NCBI GenBank assembly: GCA_001574975.1
Contig: KQ965758.1
Coordinates: 128,763 to 192,762, forward strand
DNA length: 64,000 bases
Reading direction: 5' to 3'
From: Gonapodya prolifera JEL478
Lineage: Eukaryota > Monoblepharomycota > Monoblepharidomycetes > Monoblepharidales > Gonapodyaceae
Below are positions 1 through 11,615 of this stretch, piece after piece (position 1 is the first letter of the stretch; the number at the start of each line of letters is the position of its first letter). The notes under the pieces are model-generated. The model was not told the origin of the DNA. It saw only the letters and a list, made by a program, of their open reading frames with translations, and ran no database searches. Position numbers and translations under genes: made by a program.

Positions 1-2068
1 GTCGAGTTGGGGCTGAGCGGTACTCAACTAAATTGGGCACTTTCTGCTTTTTTCTGTGAGTTTCGGTGGGAGAGAAGAGCCTTTCCAGAGTGGTTGTGTC
101 ACAAGCAAGCTCATGGCCCACCACCCAACTGCCCCAACAACCCCCCACACCACACACCTGCATCGCAAAATCGCCCGTCAGTTGGATATGTTCTTTTTGA
201 GATACCTAGCGTAAGTTGCGACACCACCTCAATCTTCTTGCACTGATAGGAAGTATGTGATACTCTCACCCCGTCTAGAATTTAATGATAACGAGATTCA
301 ACCCGTCGCGCTGGATCGCACGGATTATGACATCGTGGGGCATTCTTGCGGTAGGATCTGTTTGTTCTCCGTGCCCAAATGCGTACAAAAACACCTGACT
401 TTTCTCCCTATCAAGGCTTGCATGGGGGCAGTACATGACTTCGTCGGATTAACTGTGGTTCGTTGCCTGGTTGGAGTCATGGAGGCTGGGTACTCTCCGG
501 GTGTGAGTTCCCTTCCAATTTCATACCCCACGCTTTGTCTAAACGATATGCGTAGACGGCGCTATACTTGAGCTTTTGGTACAAGAAATATGAAGGCATG
601 CTTTTGTGTCTCCTTGATCTTTTTCCTCATAGCTGATCACTCTTTTCTCAGTGTCATCACGTTGGGCGTACATGTTTGGTGGAGCGGGCATAATGTCGTC
701 CTTCAGCGGTGTGATTGCTTTTGGGGTCGCAAACATGTGCTTTTCCCCCTCCTTTTCCCTCCCTCCCTCTCGTAATAATGATATCTCTCTTGCAGGGATC
801 AAGTTTTGGGGATAAGCGGGTGGCGATGGTGAGTATCCTTGCGTCTTATGACTTAACATCAAGTCGAAGACTGAAGCGACTGTTCTAGGCTATTCTTGTT
901 GGAAGGGGCTGCATCAACGCTGCTGGGAATCGCAACGTGGTTTCTTCTTCCGGTATGTTTATTATTTCACATATTGGCAACACGGTATAAGTTCACAATT
1001 CATGGATTCTAAGGACTACCCACAAACTGCTCGATTCCTGAGCGACCGAGAAAAGGAGATTGTGATTGGTCGCTTGCCACCCACCGCCCCATCGGTTGCG
1101 GCGAAGAAAATGAAAGTGGCGGAGATTCTTGACGCATTCACGGATTGGCGAATGTACGCTCTGGGATTCGCGTTGCTGTTGCAATTGTGCGCAACGTATG
1201 CGATCGCGTACTTCCTACCTTCAGTGAGTCGAGAGAGGCTGAGATTATTCTACAACAATGCTTGACCACGATGACCACGACCAGGTTATTCGGGATATGG
1301 GCTTCGTGTCGACAAGTGCACAGTTGCTTACCATTCCAATAGCGCTTGCAACGTCGATGTACATTTTCTTGATGTTGGTTTTATGTCCAACGCTACACTC
1401 GCAACTCGGGGCTTAACTGTATCATTGTTTACAGCAACTGGTCCTCTGACCGCTACCAAGAAAAAGTCTTCCACGGCCTGTCGTGCATCATACCCTCGAT
1501 CGTTATGTACTTCTGTCTCGCCACCGTGCAAACAATGCTCACTCCCTGGGGCAAGTATGGACTGTTGTTCTTAGGATCCGTCAACAATGGAAGTGAGTGC
1601 ATTCATGTGTTGGAATGTCCTTGACTGGTGTCCTAACATGTGCTCTTCGAAGTCATTCCGATCATCATCGGCCTCAGCACCATCACAACCAAGGGAGCCA
1701 CCAGGACTGCAGTCAGATCTGCATTCACAGTGGCGTGTGGCAACGTCGGTGAGTTCCCTCCCTCTGCTCGGATGCGAAAATATCACTGATCAAACATACT
1801 CTTCATTCAACTCACAGGGGGCGCCATCGGTTCTTTCATCTACCAGACGTCAGACGGACCGCTCTTCATCAGGGGCCACTACATCAACGCGTCCCTGCTC
1901 GTGGCCGTCGTGATTCTGTTCTCGCTCGCCGTGTGGTCGATTTGGCGGGAGGGGGAGTACGTGGGAATGAAGGCGAACTTGACAGTCTTCGAACGCGGTG
2001 GGATCGAGTTGGAGGGGAACAAATGGATGGACATGCAGAACGTGTTGCGGGCTGGTGACGCGGAATGA
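1..2068 (+). CDS. MFS permease, DAL5/TNA1-like (5' end cut by window)
   Basis: Major facilitator permease of the anion:cation symporter type (allantoate/nicotinate family), expected to import a small organic acid or vitamin across the plasma membrane. The first exon (1-55) opens inside the gene and encodes a piece ending LNWALSAFF. Exon 2 (182-210) gives GYVLFEIPS and exon 3 (279-350) gives NLMITRFNPSRWIARIMTSW, both hallmarks of this family. Later exons encode YLSFWYKKYEG, LGISGWRW, a loop with DYPQTARFLSDREKEIV, and several hydrophobic helices up to the last exon, which ends at the TGA at 2066-2068. I count roughly 12 exons. The N-terminus lies upstream of the window. The substrate cannot be told from sequence. 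The second permease of the same family, at 9281-11615, lies on the other strand. Confidence 0.87.
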
Positions 2069-2420
2069 GCGTGCTCAATCCACGAGCCCGTTAAGGAAAT
2101 GGTAACTGTAGGGGTTGCGAGCGATTAATGCTCTTTAGCGTGTCTTTTTATTCGCTTTTTTATCTATCGTATGCATAGTGCAATTGTTATTTTCTTGTTT
2201 TCTCCAATATGGAAGCTTCTCACAATCCACGGCGGGCGGTCGAGACAAAAATGAAAAGCTTGCGGCCTACGACTACTTATACGAATTCTTTCGGACGATG
2301 AAGGGCAGACAAAGATGATTTCACAATAATATAATTCCACTTCTATGTGCCATTACTCCATCTAGTGTATCCGACGTTTCAAAAAAAACGAACATAAAAA
2401 ATCCCTCACTCCATCATATC
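2069..2420. other. Intergenic region between convergent genes
   Basis: 3' flanks of the permease and the oxygenase, AT-richer than the genes. No gene or RNA recognised. Confidence 0.6.
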
Positions 2421-4328
2421 TTACGCGGACGCCGTGCCCGTGGCCTTGACGTCCCCGTTGTTGTTGTTGGCGGTGGCGTTCTCATCCTTTGGCTCGTGCC
2501 GCATGAGGAACTTCGGGGGTTTTCCGCCCAGAACGCGATCGATGAGCGGAGGCAGCGTGCGTTTCTGGAAGGAGATGTGGACTAGGGTGAGCGCAGGGGG
2601 AGGAACACGATGAGTTGGTGGTTCCGCTCCACATTAGACCAGGATCAGCGGCAACCAAAACTCACAGTACTGCAAAATCCTCGAGATCCTAATAACATAG
2701 GTCGCAATAACGAAATAAATCATGGTCCCATGCGCCGCAAGCCACTGGGCCCATGGGATCTGGTTCGACTTGGGCACGCGGATAAAGTCCGAGTACTTGT
2801 TCCCCAAGATAATGCGCGTGATTTGCGCGTAGAGGAGGTAAAACTTGTCGGCGGCTTGCTCGAATTTGGGTTTGGAGATGGTCGTGCCGGGAGAGGAGGA
2901 GCGTTCGAGTGCGAGTTCGGCGAGCCCGAGAGAGGACCCCCGGAGCAGACCTTGGGCGAGTTCGATGGTGGTTTCGTCGGGGTCACAGACGCTAGCGGGA
3001 TGAAAGATTCATTTGTGAGCAGGAGACGAAGCAAGCAGCTCAAACTCAACAAAACGCGTCTCTGCGGTCCAAACGCCAAACTCACTGCAACACGACACTC
3101 GCCGCAAAGCTCGCAGAGAAATCAAATCCTTTCGCGAGCGGGTTCATGTCTTCTGGGATGCCAGACAGGTACCCAATGTAGCGCCACAGGTGGCAGAAAT
3201 CCTCGCGTTCCTGAACGGGCACGTAGTACCCGAGCATGAGGAGGCGGTCGATGGGGCCGACGGAGAAGGAGAGCAGGGTTGCGGTCATGTCTTCCTGTGA
3301 AGGGGGGGACGATGGGTGCGTCGGGGTGAATAGAAATTAGACATTGTGCCACTTACAATGTTGATGGGCACGCCGTAGAAGGACTCGTCGTAGTACTTGG
3401 CGTTGGACTTTCCGAGTGCTCGAATGCGGGCGCGGACCGTGGCGTGCAGAAATCGCACTCGTATGGAGGATTCCCACCCTTTGGCTCCAGGTCGAATACC
3501 TATTTAAGGAGCAGGAGCAGGAGCAAGGCATGTTAGTTCAACGGGGCGCAAGGTGAATTGACACCGATTTGGAAGATTGCTCACTGTCGTCGTGCATGCA
3601 TGAAATGATCCAGTGGGTCGTTTCCAAAAGTCTCGTGAACGTGACTTTTGTGGGCTTGGAGAGGTACCCGGTTGCCATGAGCACTTTGTTGACTTTGGGT
3701 GCTGCCACACCTGTCAAACGTAATGGGCGGCGTTGCATTTGCACAGTGCTAGGTTTGAGAGCAGAGACAAGTACCCACCAAAGAGGAGAGAAAAATGGAG
3801 CAGAAGCATTAGGATAGGACCGGAAAAGTACCAGAAGACTCTCTGCGAGGAATCGTGTGGTTTAGTGGTCGGGACGTGAAGACGCTCGACATCTGATGGG
3901 TCAGACGCCCCCACAATGAACCAACCTGGCCCCTCTTGATCCTCTCCCAGTCCACCCAGTCAGGCACGTCGTTCACCAGCCTCCACATCTCCACGGCGGC
4001 CGGGTCCCCGGCCTCAGCGTCCGCCTTGAGTCTGGCGACAACGTCGTCCCTGCGCACATCGACCTTGGATGCGGCAAGGTAGCGGTCAGCGGGATCGTCT
4101 GAGCGGAATCGCAGCCTGTCGAGCTCCTCGAAGGGGATCTGGGGGTACTTGATGAAGCGCGAGTTGATTCCCCCGGACCTGTAGATCTCTTATTCAGAGC
4201 ACTACATACGAGGTGAAGGGGAGGTAACCAAACCTGTAAATCTCGGACAGGACGTCGCAGTTGGATGACCCGAACGTGGGCGCGGGCAGCAGCGCGGATC
4301 GCTCGGAGGGTTTCTGCGTGGCAACCAT
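2421..4328 (-). CDS. mpaB/rubber-oxygenase-family protein (DUF2236 type)
   Basis: Member of the family named after ER-bound oxygenase MpaB of mycophenolic acid synthesis and bacterial latex oxygenase (PF09995), haem-dependent oxygenases that cleave C=C bonds. Reading starts at the ATG at 4328 (MVATQKPSERS). Then come VDWERIKRGQ, a hydrophobic helix VFWYFSGPILMLLLHF, GYLSKPTKVTFTRLLETT, the core GWESSIRVRFLHATVRARIR and YYDESFYGVPINI, and EDFCHLWRYIGYLSGIPED. The protein ends in a further hydrophobic segment and the tail NNNNGDVKATGTASA. Family features in order are the GVPIN motif and the LWRYIGYLSG helix. About six exons. It converges on the permease at 1-2068. The substrate is unknown; family membership is clear but the fungal homologues are mostly uncharacterised. 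Confidence 0.85.
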
Positions 4329-5434
4329 CGGTTGATGCGAATTGCGGGTGCGAGCGCGGTGATGGGTTGAAGTCGGCTTTGGTTAAATAGTTTAGGGATT
4401 CCGTCCGCAGCCGCGTCAACTGTTGAAGGGGCAGCATTCATTTGCGCGGCGTCATTTGTGGGAACCAAAAACGCGAAGCATGTGACTGTGACTCAGACGT
4501 GAGTGATTCCATCTGTTCAGCGGCCCCGCAGATCCGACAAGTCGACTGTCTTTATGTGTTGTGACCTTATCTGACAGGTCCGATGATTTGTCACACACCG
4601 GATGAGAGCATTTGGATATTTCAAGCTTTGTGCTCTCGTGGTGTACTCAATCGCACTTTTGAGAGCACGAGGCACGGGATATTGGATATGTGACGTGGGA
4701 ATCCATTTTGACGGTTTCAGCGAATGCAGGCGATGAAACACGCTTTGAGGAAGTCGAGCATCCGAGAACTGTTTCCCGCCCACTTCGGCCAAAGTACATT
4801 ATGGTCAGCCTAATGTCTATATCGCCATTCACGTGCCGCTCAGCACTGACTCCAGCTGTTGGCAACAAGCTGCCCCCACAAGCACTACTTTGACTGGAGA
4901 ACCTTCATTCAATGTCTGCCAGGGGAGCGCGACGCATCTAGGTGGAGTCTCAGTGCGATTTGCCTCTCTTGCAGTGCTCTAACCGCGAAATGGGGAAAAG
5001 TGTGTGCTGACATGGCCCTCCCTTCGAGAAGAATTCCAAGTGATGCTATCTCTTACCATAAAGGACACTTAAAAGAAGCTGGTACAAGACATACTTGACA
5101 ATTTAGCCATGTGCGTAGCTTTATGCAAACGATTATGCGAACTTAGGGTGCAGAGGAGCAATGAGTAACGCTTCGGTCAGGTGAAGACACGTCGAGTTGA
5201 TTTGTGGGTCAAACCCACCCGAATACTGCGATCGGAGCGGGATCGTAAAGGAAAACCTTTGAAATCTAGAAACGCGTGGAGAACTGGGCGATTGAATCTT
5301 GACAACGGGCCCCAAGCGAAGGGGCCGTCAAACGAAAGACCAGAGGAATGTCTCAAGGTCCTGTTCAGATGTGAGCATCGACGAACTTCAAAATAACTAG
5401 ACGCTGGTGATTTGAATGATGCCTTTGCGAATCG
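4329..5434. promoter_or_regulatory. 1.1-kb divergent intergenic region
   Basis: Separates the start codons of two divergently transcribed genes, so it must hold both promoters. Short open frames exist on both strands, but none shows a known motif or a coherent exon series. On the minus strand an AT-rich TATTTAA element lies about 55 nt upstream of the oxygenase ATG. No RNA gene recognised. Confidence 0.5.
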
Positions 5435-8400
5435 ATGGCAACGTGTCACCATCCCAGTCTCTGGCCGTTGTTGAATCCCGCCGCAGTGTCAGTCCCACTC
5501 GCGGCGCTGACTGCCCAGTCACTCGTGCTGCCATCTGCAAAGATCGCGCCAAAGGCGCGGAAAGGGCGAACTGTGGGTGTCGTTGGTTTGAGCGCTACCG
5601 AACTGGGCATCATCCACACTCAAAGTGACCCATCCAACCCACCCCCAGGCACCTCCCAAGTTTACCCTGCCATCAGTGCTCCTGCCACCATCCGACGCCC
5701 CACCCGGACTCCACACCCCCGGGACCGCCATCAATCTCGCCGAATGGCTCGTTCACTTCAAACAGACCTCGTTCCTGATCTCTCACTTCCGCATATCCCC
5801 TCTCCCCGCACGCACGGGCCCCGAGCTCAAGTCTCTCATCTCGCGATGCGCGAACCTCGCGCGCCTGGGCCTGCGCGCGCTGTTTGTAGCCGACCGAGCA
5901 CGCCCGCCGCCGTTTGTCGGGTTCGGCCCGCGAGGCAAACGACTGGAGCGGAGAGAATGGGACGACGAGCTGGAATCGGCGTGTGCCATTGTGCGCGCGT
6001 TTGGGTTTCCGGTGCTGGAAGTGGGCGCCCCACCTCCGAGAGGACCAGACGGGACCGAACAGGACGCCAGCAGCGTCGCGTCGCAAGGAGGTCCTCGCTC
6101 TGAACTGTCGCTTGGAGACCTCATACTTCCCCACTTGGGGCTTCCTCTCGCAATTACCGACTCGCCCTTTCCCCTCCTGCTCGGCATTCCATGTGTGGGC
6201 CGTAATGCGTCTCCAAGAACAGTGTCATCATCTGGGTCTGATACTGGCGAGGGCACCTCAACCTCTCTTTCTTCTTCCTCATTTTTTTCGTCCAACCAAA
6301 CCCGCCTTACCCTTCATTCCATCGATCACATCCAAGAAACCCTCTTACTCGACCGCCCAGGTCTCATCCTCTATCACCACCTGACAGCAGGCACAGACGC
6401 CCTCGCACCACTTGGGGGCGCAGGTCCCGCAACTGCTCTTGGACTTGCGCGAACCGGTTTTGGTGGGCGTCTTGCCGAGATCTTGAACGACGCAAAGCGC
6501 AGGGCGGATAATCCCACGGGAGATGGCAGCGAGGGTGCAGGAGGGGTTAATCGTGCCGCCCTCGACGCCTGGCGATCCGACCTGGCTGATGAACTCACCT
6601 CAAACTCTATGGGGCATCTCCCCCGCCGGGCGCCTGCCTTGGCGTCTTCGCTTCCGTCCTACTTCCCAAACCTACCGTCGTTCGCACGGTTTCTCCACCC
6701 ACCCTTTCCACCCGGCGTGTCACTATCGGCTGTTGAGGGAGCCCGTGCGAGCCTTGACCCGGACGTATGGTGGGATCGGGACCCTGACACGGTACCTCAC
6801 GTGCGTGAACTCATGGACAGATGCGGAAGGTGGGGTGGCTGGTCGCGTGTGCGAGTTCAAGTTGAGCTCGAGCGAGCCGGTGCGTGGGAGGGAAGAGAAG
6901 CCTTTCGCGCTCGAAGTGCGGCGCATAGGGCGGCCTCGGTGCCATTTCGTCCCGCCAACCAGACCCAAGATAGTGCCACCACCTCAGAGCACAACTGTGA
7001 GTCTGGTACTTGGGGCGCTTGGGAAATCGCTCGCAGGCGCAGCAGAGGAGGCGCGGACGGCTTTGTTGTGCGTGTTCTATCCCCTCAAGTCGTTGATGGC
7101 GCCTTCTCTTCGACGGACTTTCTTCGTCCTCCGAAGAAGGACATCTCGACTGCGAGTGAGGACGGGGGCAATGCGGATGATGAGGACGATGGAGCCGTGT
7201 TCCGGATGGATGGGGCCGTGGTAAGGGCTGCCATGCCAATCGCCTGGCACAAATTTGAAGGGACCAAACCGTCAGAGCTAGATTACGGAGAGGATGGGCA
7301 TGGTGACGAGAGCTCGAAGAAGAAGCGGGCAGGACGGAAGAAGAAGGTGGAGGAGCTCGATGTGGACGGTGCTACCATTGTGTCAGAGAAGAAGACGGCT
7401 GGACGGAAGCAGAAGAAGACGGAGAATGACATGGACGATGCTCCCATCGCGTCTGAGAAGAAGCGGGCAGGGGGACGGAAGAAGAAGGTGGAGGAGCTCG
7501 ACGTGGACGATGCCCCCGCTGTTTCAGAGAAGAAGCGGGCATCCCGGAAAAAGAAGTTCGAAGAGCTCGATGAAGCCCATGCTCCCCTTGCGCCAGAGGG
7601 TAAGCGGGCAGGAAAGCAGAAGAAGGTGGAGGAGCTCGCGATGGATGAACTTCCGAATCCTCCGGAAAAGAAGCTGGTAAGAGGGAAGAAAAAGGTGAAA
7701 GAACTCTTCATGGACGATGCTCCCGATGTTCCCACAATTCCAGAGAAGAAACGGGCAGCGCGGAAGAAGAAGGCAGAGGAAGTCGAAGTTAACAACGCTG
7801 CCATTGCGTCCGAGAAGAAGGGGGCTGGGCGGGAGAAATTGGAGGAGGTTGACGAGAAGGTTCAAGAGCTCGCCGTGGAAGTACCTCCCGTACCATCACC
7901 AACGAAGCGCAAGAGGACGCGAAAGAACGCTGGCGAACTTGCGGAGCCACCTCAAATCAGTGGTTCGCAAGGAATGACGGTAGACGTAACGGAGAGTGCC
8001 CATAACGTCTCAAGCGAGCGTAACAGGGAATCCGAAGTTGGCACAGTAATCGATGCTGCCAGAGGAGACACCGTGCGACCTCGTAGATCCCGTAAGGCAA
8101 ATGTGGACCTGGATGTCCCATCTCCTGCTGAGCCTCAATCCACTCGCACGCGACGTTCCCGATCCGAGATGGAACATCTTGAGGAGGTCGGACTCGAACA
8201 AGTCTTGGGAGCAGAGTTGCCAGGTAGCGCTCAGGTCGATACTGAATCTGATCTTATTCCCCGGAGGAAGACATCCAAATCGCGACGGGTTCGATCAGCG
8301 ACTGTGGCAGATGATGCTTCTTTGTTGTCCGAGAAGCAGCTGGCACAAGCTGAACATGAAGAGTTGGGCCCAATTGTTGAATCTGCACGTGGCCTTGAAT

Positions 8401-9071
8401 TGACCGCGACGGAGGGTGATATCGTACCACGATCTGCGCGGAAGCGGAGCACTCGTGCAGCAAGTTTGGCCAGCTCGGGGGAAGACTTATCGGGCGCGGA
8501 GAGTGCTGAAAGTGGTCACCCACCTGAACCTGGACCTATAATGGTGGAAGAAAGGATGAGAAAGAGGAGACCACCGTCCAAATCAGGCAGAGGAAACGGG
8601 GAGGAGGACCAAACAGCAACTATTTTGGAACCGAAAATGGAGGGCACATCTTCAGCATCTTCAAAACGTCGAAGCCGTGCAAAGACCATTGACGTTGTCG
8701 AAGACTTATCGGGCGCGGAGAGTGCTGAAAGTGGTCACCCACCTGAACCTGGACCTATAATGGTGGAAGAAAGGATGAGAAAGAGGAGACCACCGTCCAA
8801 ATCAGGCAGAGGAAACGGGGAGGAGGACCAAACAGCAACTATTTTGGAACCGAAAATGGAGGGCACATCTTCAGCATCTTCAAAACGTCGAAGCCGTGCA
8901 AAGACCATTGACGTTGTCGAGGAGTCTACAATCAAGCCAGTGCAGCAAGCCCAGAAGGACAGTATGTGGGAAGGCGCTACAGGCGATGAGCACTCTGCGA
9001 TATCTTTGGCACCAGTTGTAGCGAAGAGGACACGAGCGAAATTCAGAACGAAGGGCAGTGGCAGTCGGTGA
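5435..9071 (+). CDS. GEN1/Yen1-like XPG-family protein lacking catalytic acids
   Basis: Resembles GEN1/Yen1 Holliday-junction resolvases. Exon 1 (5435-5572) encodes HHPSLWPLLNPAA, like the XPG N-terminus. Exon 2 starts at 5649 and gives a protein of about 1186 aa. Recognisable blocks are INLAEWLVHF (family: IDASIWLFH), ELKSLISRCANLARLGLRALF, ACAIVRAFGFPVLE, LDRPGLILYHHL, ALGLARTGFGGRLAEIL (helix-two-turn-helix side) and a chromodomain-like region after LTSNSMGHLPRRAP. The first metal-binding Asp is Asn (about residue 75). The GEAEAE motif is replaced by GAPPPRG, and the TDDxDA motif by TDSPFPL. The C-terminal ~600 residues are charged repeats. It may be a DNA-binding pseudo-nuclease, or a gene in decay; the long open frame argues against decay. 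Confidence 0.8.
7311..7870 (+). repeat. Degenerate coding repeats, EKKRAGRKKKVEELDVDDA type
   Basis: Inside the XPG-like gene. About eight imperfect copies of a ~22-26 residue unit, each with a basic EKK(R/T)AGRKKK part followed by an acidic (E)ELDVDDAP part. Units have diverged, in contrast to the exact duplication further downstream. Likely a disordered, nuclear-localising, DNA- or chromatin-contacting tail. Confidence 0.85.
8481..8918 (+). repeat. Exact tandem duplication, 2 x 219 bp, in frame
   Basis: Units 8481-8699 and 8700-8918 read identically base for base. Each encodes 73 residues starting EDLSGAESAESGHPPEP and ending SKRRSRAKTIDVV. The unit length is a multiple of three, so the frame is kept. 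Identity without a synonymous change implies a very recent duplication or gene conversion. Confidence 0.95.
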
Positions 9072-9280
9072 CGAATTTCCAGGACGTACATAGATTACAA
9101 GATCACGACCATTTTTGTTTCCCCCCTGCACTGTGCAACCCCTCTCCTCTCTTTCCCACCACCCGTTCGCAGGGTCGACCACAAAGTTAGATTGAAAAAT
9201 TTGTATATATGTATATAAAATTCCGAGCAAAAATTAGGCTAATTACACCACGCGAACAGCACTGTGTCGCACGAGAATAA

Positions 9281-11615
9281 TCAAGCGCTGGCGGCGGCCA
9301 ACGTGGCTGCCTTGCGGGCCTTGATGCGCTTCTGCCACGTGTCCTCAAGCAGCACGAGCGAGATGCAGAGCACGGAGAGGCCGGCGCAGATGGCGAACGC
9401 GGGGATGTAGCGGGGAGCCTGGTGGTGGGTGGACAGTGTGAGTGGGGTGGTAGAGCGGGGGCGGAGATGGACGACAACAACTACTCACCCAATCGGAGCG
9501 GAACATGAAGGTGGATACGGCACCGCCGATGTTACCGAAACTGTTCATCAGTCCGGTGGCAACGCTAGAAGAAGAACTGAGTTAGGATAGAGAACCTCAA
9601 CCAGAAACCGAAATTATGTACTCACGCATTACCGGTGGTACCGGAGACAGTTCCCGTCCTCCAGGCCCATACGAGGGGGATGAAGGTAGCGGATCCACAG
9701 CACGCGAGGACTGAAGTGGCGAAGTGTCGTCAGGTCAGGGACTATACTTTGCGCGAGAAGAATGCAGCTTTCCACTCACAGCACGCGAAGTAGAGGGCAC
9801 CAGTGTTGGAGCCGCCCGGCGGGATGACGGCGAACATGATGAGGGAAAGCAGGAAGATGGACTCCACGGCGACCAAGTGCCAGACACGCTCTTGGGTGCG
9901 GTCAGAGTCTACGACGCAACAGGTGTGAGAAAGACAAAATTAATGGGCCAAAAAATGTGGGCAAAGCTCACTGTAGGTCACGGCGAGCGCGAAGAACCAC
10001 GCCGACACCCAGGGGGGTACGCTCAGGAGCAGGGCGTTCGTGGACGAGAAACCCATGTTGTTGATGATTGTGGGCAGCCAGAAAGTGAACGCGTAGGCGG
10101 CGATGACGTCGGCGAGGTCTTTGTGGAGGAGGCACATCAAATTCAGCAATCGGAATAGAGTAATGTGTGAAAATGCAAGGACAAAAACTCACACAAGGCA
10201 GACAGGATGTATGAGTGCGGGTCCTTGAGCACGACCAACATTTCCTCCAATTCAAAGTGCTTGGCGTGCGCCGAGGGAGCGCTGGGTCCGACGCGCTGCT
10301 CGGCCCATTGCTTCTCCTCCTCGGTGAGCCAGGAGACGGTGTGGGGGTACTGATAATCAAAGCATGTCAGTAGGGGTACACATTCGTGAACAGTGCGTGA
10401 CGCGTACGTTTGGCAGTATGAACCAGGTGAGGACACCGCAAATGATGGACGGGGCTCCCTCGACTGAAATCAGAACATTGTTTAGAAATAACGAATAGGG
10501 GCGGAAAGATGAGATGGACGAAAATGACTCACAGAAGAAAATCCATCGCCATCCAGCCCATCCACCAACGCCGTTCATGTAGCTGATGGCGTACGCCAAG
10601 AGTCCGCCAAACGCTCCAGCCAAGTTTGCAGAGCAGTAGAAGATGGAGCATCGTATGGCGAATTCGCGTTGGGTGTACCAGACCGAGAAGAAGAACATCA
10701 TTCCTGGGAAGTAGCCGGCCTCGGCGATACCGAGGAAGAGACGGCACATGCAGAGACTGATGAGGTTGTGGCAGAAACAGAGGCAAGTTGCGCAGATACC
10801 CCACTGCGAAGGAAGGTGCTGGTTAGTTGCGGAATGGCTGGGCTGGAGAGCTCAAGTGATGCTTACGGTGACCATGATACGGGAGAGCCATCGGGCAGGT
10901 CCGACACGCTTAATCATGAGGTTGGCAGGGATTTCGAACAGGACTGGTAGAGGGCCGGTACCATGTGAGTCACCAGGATATGACGAAGCTCAAACGTTGA
11001 CCACACTGCTTACCGTAACCGATGAAGAAAACAGAGATGGCCAGTTGCCAGTCTTGGTCGGTGAGACCAAGCTCGGTGAGTACGTCGGCTTTGATGTCCT
11101 TGTTGGCGATTTTGACGGAACCCATGTTGGTTCGGTCGAGGTACTGGAACGGAGCGAGACGAAACGTGAGCGAATGGATCGGGCGGCAAAAGGTGGTTGA
11201 GTGAAGACTTACGTTCAAGAGGTACAGCCAAGCAGACTTGATGGCGGCGATAGCGGCGAAACGGAAAGTGGGATTACACATCCAGTCGATAGACGGGGAA
11301 AGTGAGGGTACTCACCCATGGGAGGATGTGCATGTCCATCCTTGAAACGGAAATGGGAAATGGGACAAAGTGTTTTCACATAGGGTGATTGGCGTCATGG
11401 GGACGACCCGCGGGGAATCACGGCGGAGTTTGGTGAGACGCGCAGGAGAGGAGGGAATAAGAGTGTAGAAGGCAATCAGCACCGATTTTTGGCGAGAGCG
11501 ACGCCGCGGAGTTCGGAACGCACTTCCAGACGACTGCCTTCTGGTGCTCAGGCGAGAGCGTGACGACAGTGTCAGCGCCGTTGAGCTTCTCCTCGACATC
11601 CTTGACTTCTGCCAT
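9281..11615 (-). CDS. MFS permease, DAL5/TNA1-like, complete
   Basis: Plasma-membrane anion:cation symporter family permease. The start at 11615 reads MAEVKDVEEKLNGADT. It is followed by YLDRTNMGSVKIANKDIKA-type sequence, the family signature after helix 1. Further blocks are GLTDQDWQLAISVFFIGYG, RLFLGIAEAGYFPGMMFFFS, YTQREFAIRCSIFYCSANLA, GAFGGLLAYAI, GWAGWRWIFF, a cytoplasmic loop with HTVSWLTEEEKQWAEQR, FTFWLPTIINNMGFSSTNAL, SVATGLMNSFGNIGGAV and a basic tail ending ARKAATLAAASA. Twelve helices are expected and enough hydrophobic segments are present. About a dozen exons. A TATA box sits 48 nt upstream of the ATG. Paralogous in type to the permease at the window start; substrate unknown. 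Confidence 0.95.

Noticed and set aside
4690-5400. Short open frames on both strands in the 1.1-kb intergenic region
   Set aside because: No start context, splice series or recognisable motif; mutual antisense overlap is typical of chance frames.
5573-5648. Reading exon 1 of the XPG-like gene through to VGVVGLSATELGI as the first catalytic motif
   Set aside because: A 76-nt intron with donor GTGGGTGT removes it, and INLAEWLVHF in exon 2 aligns better with IDASIWLFH.
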